A program made the position numbers and the translations under genes. From positions 1 to 39,266 of the forward strand of contig CAMHLV010000026.1 of the NCBI GenBank assembly GCA_946186115.1: DNA of 39,266 nt. The letters run 5' to 3'. Positions 34,076 to 39,266 of the stretch are shown here, piece after piece (position 1 is the first letter of the stretch; every line of letters starts with the position of its first letter). Source of the DNA: an uncultured Prevotella sp. Lineage in GTDB: Bacteria; Bacteroidota; Bacteroidia; Bacteroidales; Bacteroidaceae. Below the pieces are notes generated by a model. That model was not told the origin of the DNA, searched no databases, and saw only the letters and a list, made by a program, of their open reading frames with translations.

Positions 34076-35206
34076 ATGAAAAAGTATTTATTAAGTTTCG
34101 CAGTACTGATGAGTGCAACACTCTTTACTGCATGTAACAAAGACAATGATGATCATGGCAAAGTACCTGTTATTGCCAGCGAAGGATTCTATGTGGTTTG
34201 CTCGGGCAATATGTCGTCGGGCATAAACGGAAGTCTTAGCTATTATGACAACAACCTGAAGCAGGGTTATACTGATGCTTTCAAGACTGCCAACGGCAAG
34301 AGTCTTGGTATGACTGCCAACGACGCATTGCGCTATGGTGACAAACTGTATATCGTGGTTGACGGAGAGCACTCTGTGTTCGTCACCGACGCCAATACGA
34401 TGAAACTGAAGGCTACCATCGATATGACCAGCCCGACCATGCTGGGCGAAACTGGTGGTGTGAGTCCACGCCGCATCACTGCTTCCGACGGCCTGATATA
34501 TGTATCGACCTACGGCGGCTTTGTGGCTGCCATTGATACCCTGAACTACAGCCTCAAGCAGAAATACAAGACTGGTTCGTATCCCGAGGGTATCGCAGTG
34601 TCTAACGGATACCTCTATGTAGCCAACTCTGACTATGGCAACGGCAATGCTTCAATCTCGAAGATTAACCTTGCTACAGGTGCCGATACACCGATTACCA
34701 ACGATAACATCCGCAATCCGCAGACCATTGCCATTGCCGGTACCGACATCTACTATCTCGACTACGGACAGTATGGTCCCGCTCCTACCTATGCTCAAGA
34801 GAATGCTGGTGTATATCGCATCACTGGTTCGGTGGTGACCAAGGTTGTGCCCGATGCTACCGGCATGGGTGCTTCAGGTTATTATATCTACACCTTCAAT
34901 GCACCTTATGGAGGCAATAGTACTACCTACAGCATCTTTAACATCCAGACAGGCACACTCTCATCGTTCACTCCTGCCGACATCGAGAGTCCTGCAGCCA
35001 TTGAGGTTGACCCTGTGACAGGCAACGTTATGATAGCTTCTTACCATCTGGTAACCAGCGAATGGGGTACGTATGCCGACTATTCAAGCAACGGCTATGT
35101 CAACATCTACGACAGCACGCTGTCAACAAAGAAGGCCACATTTGAGTGTGGAGTCGGTCCGACGCGCATTGTTATGAACGTCGGTTTACACTATTATGAG
35201 TATTAA
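34076..35206 (+). CDS. btuG: BtuG-like surface cobalamin-binding lipoprotein (YncE-type propeller)
   Basis: A predicted surface lipoprotein that captures corrinoids and passes them to BtuB. The signal MKKYLLSFAVLMSATLFTAC ends at lipid Cys20, followed by NKDNDDHGK, which is acidic as in surface-exported lipoproteins. The rest (to 376) is a beta-propeller with YncE-like repeats: LRYGDKLYIVVDGEHSVFVTD, DGLIYVSTYGGFVAAIDTL and NGYLYVANSDYGNGNASISKI. In Bacteroides a protein of this type next to BtuB binds B12 very tightly; the assignment here follows from fold and position. It overlaps btuF by 11 bp. Confidence 0.85.
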   Translation: MKKYLLSFAVLMSATLFTACNKDNDDHGKVPVIASEGFYVVCSGNMSSGINGSLSYYDNNLKQGYTDAFKTANGKSLGMTANDALRYGDKLYIVVDGEHSVFVTDANTMKLKATIDMTSPTMLGETGGVSPRRITASDGLIYVSTYGGFVAAIDTLNYSLKQKYKTGSYPEGIAVSNGYLYVANSDYGNGNASISKINLATGADTPITNDNIRNPQTIAIAGTDIYYLDYGQYGPAPTYAQENAGVYRITGSVVTKVVPDATGMGASGYYIYTFNAPYGGNSTTYSIFNIQTGTLSSFTPADIESPAAIEVDPVTGNVMIASYHLVTSEWGTYADYSSNGYVNIYDSTLSTKKATFECGVGPTRIVMNVGLHYYEY

Positions 35207-36329
35207 AATACCACATTATATATTGATTTCCTTAGCGGTATTGCTAACCTCCTGTGGCGGGCAGACAGCCCGCCAACAGGGGGATGGTGATACTGTAGCG
35301 CTGAAGTATGCCACGCTGCTCAACATAGTGCGCCACGACGGATATAACACCGTCGAGATTCGCAATCCATGGAAGGAGGGTAGGGTGCTGCACACCTATC
35401 TGTTGGTGCCTCGTAATGCCAAGATGCCATCGGTGCTGCCTCATGGCAACATCATCCGCACTCCCGTCAGTCGTGCCGCCGTGTTTACTACCGTCCACTG
35501 TTCGCTGCTCACTGAGCTGGGTCGTGGTGACAACATTGTTGCCGTTGCCGACTTGAAGTACATCAAGATTCCATATATTCAGGATCGGGTGCGCCGTGGG
35601 CGTATTGCCGACTGTGGTGGCGGGCTGAGTCCCGTAGTGGAAAAGATTATGGACGTCACTCCTGACATCATCATGCTGTCACCCTTCGAGAACTCGGGCG
35701 GATATGGCAAACTGGAGGACATCGATATCCCGCTGGTCGAGTGTGCCGAATATATGGAGTCATCTCCGCTGGCTCGTGCCGAGTGGATGAAGTTCTACGG
35801 CATGCTCTTCGGAGAGGAGCGACAGACCGACAGCCTCTTTGCCGTCGTCGATAGCAGCTACCATGCTCTGTGTCAGCAGGCCCGGAAGGCCGGGAAGGGC
35901 CGCTCCGTGCTGGTTGACAAGATGGTAGGTTCGGTGTGGTATGTCCCTGGCGGACAAAGCACCATAGGACAGATGATAAAGGATGCCGGTGGGTGCTATC
36001 CGTGGGCTTCCGACGAGCATAGCGGCTCGTTGTCGCTGCCCTTTGAAAATGTGTTGGAACAGGGTGGCGAGTCCGACGTGTGGATGTTCCGCTACAGCAG
36101 CGACCGTGATATCGACTATCGCACACTGCTCAGCGAGCATCACGGCTACGACCAGCTGAATGCCTACCACCATCGCGAGGTTTATGGCTGCAATGTCGAG
36201 CAGTCGCTGTTCTATGAGCAGACGCCATTCCGTCCTGACTGGCTGCTCAGCGACTTCATCAGCATTCTGCATCCCGGCATTGCCGGCAGTTATCCGTTAC
36301 GTTATTTCCAGAAAGTGCATGAAGAGTAG
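35196..36329 (+). CDS. btuF: Periplasmic cobalamin-binding lipoprotein BtuF
   Basis: The substrate-binding component of the B12 ABC importer, held on the inner membrane by lipid at Cys20 (MSIKIPHYILISLAVLLTSC). The fold is the class III (FhuD/BtuF) binding protein: HGNIIRTPVSRAAVFTTVHCSLLTEL and IVAVADLKYIKIPYIQ in lobe one, and DVTPDIIMLSPFENSGGYGKLEDIDIPLVEC leading to the hinge helix. VDKMVGSVWYVPGGQSTIGQMIKDAGG lies in lobe two. It has 377 residues. It overlaps btuG by 11 bp at its start and btuC by 11 bp at its end, so the three genes are probably translationally coupled. Confidence 0.9.
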   Translation: MSIKIPHYILISLAVLLTSCGGQTARQQGDGDTVALKYATLLNIVRHDGYNTVEIRNPWKEGRVLHTYLLVPRNAKMPSVLPHGNIIRTPVSRAAVFTTVHCSLLTELGRGDNIVAVADLKYIKIPYIQDRVRRGRIADCGGGLSPVVEKIMDVTPDIIMLSPFENSGGYGKLEDIDIPLVECAEYMESSPLARAEWMKFYGMLFGEERQTDSLFAVVDSSYHALCQQARKAGKGRSVLVDKMVGSVWYVPGGQSTIGQMIKDAGGCYPWASDEHSGSLSLPFENVLEQGGESDVWMFRYSSDRDIDYRTLLSEHHGYDQLNAYHHREVYGCNVEQSLFYEQTPFRPDWLLSDFISILHPGIAGSYPLRYFQKVHEE

Positions 36330-37335
36330 GGGAGTAGTCATCTGTATCGCTCTGGGCCTGCTCATCGCAGTGCTCTTTACGTTTAACATCTTCGTCGGCT
36401 CGGTGTACATTCCTGCCGACGACGTGTTGCACATCCTCTTCGATGCCGACGCCGACGTCAAACCCTCCTGGCGTTTCATCATCCTGCAGTCGCGATTGCC
36501 TCAGACGCTCACGGCAACGTTGGCAGGAGGAGCGCTGGCCGTCAGTGGACTCATGCTGCAGACAGCCTTCCGCAATCCGTTGGCCGGTCCGGGCATCTTC
36601 GGCATCAGCAGCGGTGCAGGACTGGGTGTCGCCTTGGTGATGCTGTTTCTCGGAGGCAGCTTCTCGGCTGGCTCCGTCAGCGTGTCGGGCTTTGTGGCTG
36701 TGCTGGTGGCAGCCTTTGTCGGGGCCATGCTCGTCACGGCAGTCATATTCTTTTTCTCTACCCTGGTACGCAACAACGTCATGCTACTCATTATCGGCAT
36801 CATGATTGGCTACATCTCCAACTCGGCCATATCGTTGCTCAACTTCTTTGCCACCGACGAGGGCGTGCGAAGCTATATGGTGTGGGGCATGGGATCGTTT
36901 GGAGGCGTCTCCACAGCCATGCTGCCTTATTTCTCAGTTATCACTATCATTGCCATCTTCGCCTCGCTGTTGCTCATCAAGCCCTTGAATGCACTGATGC
37001 TGGGCGACCGCTATGCCGAAAACCTAGGTATCAACATCATCCATGTACGCAACTGGCTGCTGGTCATCACGGGCGTGCTGACCGCCATTGTCACCGCCTT
37101 CTGCGGACCAGTAGCATTCATCGGACTGGCCGTACCACATATAGCCCGCCTGCTGCTACGCTCCGACAATCACCGCATCCTCATGCCCGCCACCATCCTG
37201 ATTGGTGCTGTCGTTGCCCTATTGTGCAATGCCTTCTGCTACCTGCCTGGCGATTCGGGCGTCATCCCTCTTAATGCCGTTACCCCGCTCATGGGAGCTC
37301 CCGTTATTATCTATGTCATCACCCGCTCCAGATAG
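36319..37335 (+). CDS. btuC: Cobalamin ABC transporter permease BtuC
   Basis: The inner-membrane permease of the B12 importer, 338 residues with about ten predicted helices, FecCD/BtuC family. LTATLAGGALAVSGLMLQTAFRNPLAGPGIFGISSGAGLG is the family signature. FCGPVAFIGLAVPHIARLLL lies near the ATPase-contact loop, and GVIPLNAVTPLMGAPVIIYVI ends the protein. The start at 36319 (MKSRGVVICIALGLLIAVLF) was chosen over an in-frame ATG at 36160, whose extra 53 residues are not membrane-like and fall inside btuF. The ATPase partner gene btuD is not found downstream, where ppdK follows. Confidence 0.92.
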   Translation: MKSRGVVICIALGLLIAVLFTFNIFVGSVYIPADDVLHILFDADADVKPSWRFIILQSRLPQTLTATLAGGALAVSGLMLQTAFRNPLAGPGIFGISSGAGLGVALVMLFLGGSFSAGSVSVSGFVAVLVAAFVGAMLVTAVIFFFSTLVRNNVMLLIIGIMIGYISNSAISLLNFFATDEGVRSYMVWGMGSFGGVSTAMLPYFSVITIIAIFASLLLIKPLNALMLGDRYAENLGINIIHVRNWLLVITGVLTAIVTAFCGPVAFIGLAVPHIARLLLRSDNHRILMPATILIGAVVALLCNAFCYLPGDSGVIPLNAVTPLMGAPVIIYVITRSR

Positions 37336-37409
37336 CTGAGCGCTGATACTTTCGGCTTCCTTTTTTGCATTTTATACTATCAGTGCCATGTTGTAGGCAT
37401 TGTAATTAC

Positions 37410-37614
37410 CTGCATTTCCTACATTTCCTGCACTAAAACCCGTATTTACAATTATTAACTAAAGTACCAGAAAAGAGTACCAGGCCTTGGTACTCGGAGT
37501 TTCAAGGCCAGGTACTCAGAGTTTCAAGGCCAGGTACTCGGAGTTTCAAGGCTGTATATTTAGTAAATGAAGAAAATGTAGTAAATGAAGAAAATGTAGG
37601 AAATGTAGGAAAAG
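37410..37614. repeat. Composite repeat region upstream of ppdK (inverted arms around tandem repeats)
   Basis: TTTCCTACATTTCCTGCA (37415-37432) and TGTAGGAAATGTAGGAAA (37595-37612) are inverted repeats matching at 17 of 18 bases. Between them lie a short palindrome AGTACCA-GGCCT-TGGTACT (37476-37494), three 22-bp repeats (37489-37554) and two copies of an 18-bp unit TAGTAAATGAAGAAAATG (37561-37596), followed by 9-bp TAGGAAATG-like units. No gene is seen in the 415-bp stretch 37336-37750. Confidence 0.85.
37489..37554. repeat. Three tandem 22-bp repeats of the GGNACTNNNAGTTTCNA family
   Basis: Units at 37489-37510, 37511-37532 and 37533-37554 begin GGTACTCGGAGTTTCAAGGC; the second has one change and the third differs at its last two bases. 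Their skeleton matches the repeat in cbiA, though the variable bases differ. Confidence 0.93.
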
Positions 37615-37670
37615 AGCATAGGGGTTTACCCCGAACGGCAAAAAACAAATAGTTATTTTTCGCAAAATCC

Positions 37671-37701
37671 TTGCAAGATTTGGAAAATTGTTGTATCTTT
37701 G
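37671..37701 (+). promoter_or_regulatory. Promoter of ppdK
   Basis: TTG at 37671-37673, a 20-nt spacer and TATCTTTG at 37694-37701. The leader is about 46 nt and A/T-rich (AACATTATTAATAAATTAAG), as in highly expressed Bacteroidetes genes. Confidence 0.75.
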
Positions 37702-37750
37702 CACGACTAAAGAATTTCATGTTAACATTATTAATAAATTAAGCTAACTT

Positions 37751-39266
37751 ATGAGCCAAAAAAGAGTTTACCTCTTCGGTAATGGAAAGGCCGAAGGTAA
37801 TGCAAAAATGCGTGAGGAACTTGGTGGCAAGGGTGCAAACCTTGCTGAGATGAACCTAATTGGTGTGCCCGTTCCTCCAGGTTTCACAATCACCACCGAT
37901 TGCTGTAACGAGTACTATCAGGTTGGTCAGCAGAAGATCATGGAGTTGCTGAACGACGACGTGATGGCTGCTGTTAAGCACATTGAGGGTCTGATGAATT
38001 CTAAGTTCGGTGACAAGGAGAATCCACTGCTTGTCTCAGTTCGTTCTGGTGCTCGTGCTTCTATGCCTGGTATGATGGATACCATCCTGAACCTGGGTCT
38101 GAACGACGAGGTAGCTGAGGGTATGGTGAAGAAGACCAACAATCCTCACTTCGTTTACGACTCTTATCGTCGTTTCGTTCAGATGTACGGTGACGTTGTT
38201 CTCGAGATGAAGCCCGTCAACAAGACCGATATCGATCCATTCGAGGAGATCATCGAGAAGGTAAAGAAGGAGAGCGGTGTTGTTCTGGATAAGGACCTCT
38301 CTGTTGAGGATCTGAAGAAGTTGGTTAAGCTGTTCAAGGCTGCCATCAAGGAGCGCACTGGTAAGGACTTCCCCAACGATCCTATCGAGCAGCTCTGGGG
38401 TGCTATCTGCGCTGTGTTCCGTTCTTGGATGAACGAGCGCGCTATCCTCTATCGTAAGATGGAAGGTATCCCCGACGAGTGGGGTACAGCTGTTAGCGTA
38501 ATGGCTATGGTATTCGGTAACATGGGCGACACCTCAGCTACTGGTGTATGCTTCAGCCGTGATGCTGCTAATGGTGAGAACCTCTTCAACGGTGAGTACC
38601 TTGTAAACGCACAGGGTGAGGACGTTGTTGCAGGTATCCGCACACCTCAGCAGATTACAAAGATCGGTTCTCAGCGCTGGGCTGAGCGCGCTGGCATCTC
38701 TGAGGAGGAGCGCGTTGCCAAGTATCCTTCTATGGAGGAGGCTATGCCTGAGATTTATGCTGAGCTGAACGGTATTCAGGAGAAGCTGGAGAACCACTAT
38801 CACGATATGCAGGATATGGAGTTCACCGTACAGGAAGGCAAGCTGTGGTTCCTGCAGACCCGTAACGGTAAGCGTACAGGTGCTGCTATGGTTAAGATTG
38901 CTATTGACCTGCTCCACGAGGGTATGATTGACGAGAAGACTGCCATCATGCGCTGCGAGCCCCAGAAGCTTGACGAGTTGTTGCACCCCGTATTCGACAA
39001 GAAGGCTCTGGCTTCTGCTAAGGTCATCGCTCAGGGTCTGCCTGCATCTCCTGGTGCTGCCTGTGGTCAGATCGTGTTCCACGCTGACGACGCTGAGGCT
39101 TGGCACAACGATGGTCATAAGGTAGTGCTCGTACGTATCGAGACCTCTCCTGAGGACTTGGCTGGTATGGCTTCTGCTGAAGGTATCCTGACCGCTCGTG
39201 GTGGTATGACCTCTCACGCTGCCGTTGTGGCTCGTGGTATGGGTAAGTGCTGCGTATCAGGTGTAG
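37751..39266 (+). CDS. ppdK: Pyruvate, phosphate dikinase (3' end outside window)
   Basis: The enzyme interconverts pyruvate, ATP and phosphate with phosphoenolpyruvate, AMP and pyrophosphate in central carbon metabolism. The visible 505 residues start [20 protein letters not shown] and contain [25 protein letters not shown] and [22 protein letters not shown] (nucleotide-binding domain). [14 protein letters not shown] follows, then the phosphohistidine site [20 protein letters not shown] with His489. Codon use is strongly biased to GGT, GCT, CGT and AAG, unlike its neighbours, which suggests high expression. The frame runs off the window. It has its own promoter and stands apart from the btu operon. 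Confidence 0.97.
   Translation, partial: MSQKRVYLFGNGKAEGNAKMREELGGKGANLAEMNLIGVPVPPGFTITTDCCNEYYQVGQQKIMELLNDDVMAAVKHIEGLMNSKFGDKENPLLVSVRSGARASMPGMMDTILNLGLNDEVAEGMVKKTNNPHFVYDSYRRFVQMYGDVVLEMKPVNKTDIDPFEEIIEKVKKESGVVLDKDLSVEDLKKLVKLFKAAIKERTGKDFPNDPIEQLWGAICAVFRSWMNERAILYRKMEGIPDEWGTAVSVMAMVFGNMGDTSATGVCFSRDAANGENLFNGEYLVNAQGEDVVAGIRTPQQITKIGSQRWAERAGISEEERVAKYPSMEEAMPEIYAELNGIQEKLENHYHDMQDMEFTVQEGKLWFLQTRNGKRTGAAMVKIAIDLLHEGMIDEKTAIMRCEPQKLDELLHPVFDKKALASAKVIAQGLPASPGAACGQIVFHADDAEAWHNDGHKVVLVRIETSPEDLAGMASAEGILTARGGMTSHAAVVARGMGKCCVSGV

Noticed and set aside
35671..36272. Long minus-strand frames opposite btuF
   Set aside because: They are shadows of the BtuF reading frame with no start signals or motifs.
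36160..36318. Longer btuC start
   Set aside because: The extra 53 residues are Ser/Arg-rich, lie wholly inside btuF and precede the natural membrane-protein N-terminus at 36319.
37336..37400. Terminator or btuD remnant immediately after btuC
   Set aside because: Only a 6-bp inverted repeat (CTGATA/TATCAG) and a T run without a good stem are present, and no ABC ATPase motif is found in any frame.
38534..39217. A 227-codon minus-strand frame opposite ppdK
   Set aside because: The ppdK frame contains all PPDK motifs here; strong codon bias creates long antisense frames. No promoter or family match was seen.

Overview
The window looks like a chromosomal segment of a Bacteroidales bacterium, most likely Prevotella in the broad sense (gut or rumen). 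This rests on recognition rather than database search. The main evidence is the many Bacteroidetes-type promoters (-7 box TAnnTTTG, often with TTTG or TTG about 19-20 nt upstream), A-rich leaders without clear Shine-Dalgarno sites, BtuG-like and DUF4922-fusion genes typical of this phylum, and lipoproteins with acidic residues after the lipid cysteine. I see no insertion sequence, prophage, rRNA or CRISPR array.

Layout. 1-4268: the 3' part of a secreted thioredoxin-fold (Omp28-like) protein, then cbiA and cobQ of corrin-ring biosynthesis. 4335-6012: a lone secreted GH43 glycosidase. 6125-6197: tRNA-Phe on the minus strand. 6373-11214 (minus): thiL, purine nucleoside phosphorylase, lpxK, sppA. 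11420-13838: lepA and a Crp/Fnr-family regulator. 13835-14671 (minus): ispE. 14811-15851: galE. 15961-19004 (minus): a sigma-54 activator, LptE, a TPR protein and SecG. 19060-21345 (minus): rlmN-pdxA. 21437-26378: a 1220-residue GT2/DUF4922/SpoIID fusion plus an AmpG-like permease. 26504-27049: a small lipoprotein. 27161-27374: a Crp/Fnr-type palindrome, a promoter, about 138 nt without a credible ORF and a strong terminator, which together look like a regulated small RNA. 27459-30314: a large secreted DUF4450-like enzyme. 30328-30873 (minus): a YgjP-like metallopeptidase. 31098-31801: two small proteins. 31868-37335: a cobalamin riboswitch driving btuB-btuG-btuF-btuC. 37751-end: the 5' part of ppdK, behind a repeat-rich leader.

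How it fits together. Vitamin B12 dominates both flanks: late corrin-ring amidation enzymes on the left and a riboswitch-controlled capture and import system on the right. The ABC ATPase BtuD is absent from the window. Both cobalamin biosynthesis genes carry in-frame repeat insertions. In cbiA the insert is three 22-bp units, so loss or gain of one unit would shift the frame and could make the gene phase variable. A related 22-bp triplet sits upstream of ppdK. The most promising candidate for an undescribed system is the small RNA at about 27237-27374. It lies downstream of a perfect TTGAT-N4-ATCAA palindrome, and its U-rich segment has 13 Watson-Crick pairs plus one G-U to the leader of the GH43 gene, ending at the base before its start codon. 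This was read by eye and needs computation and RNA data.
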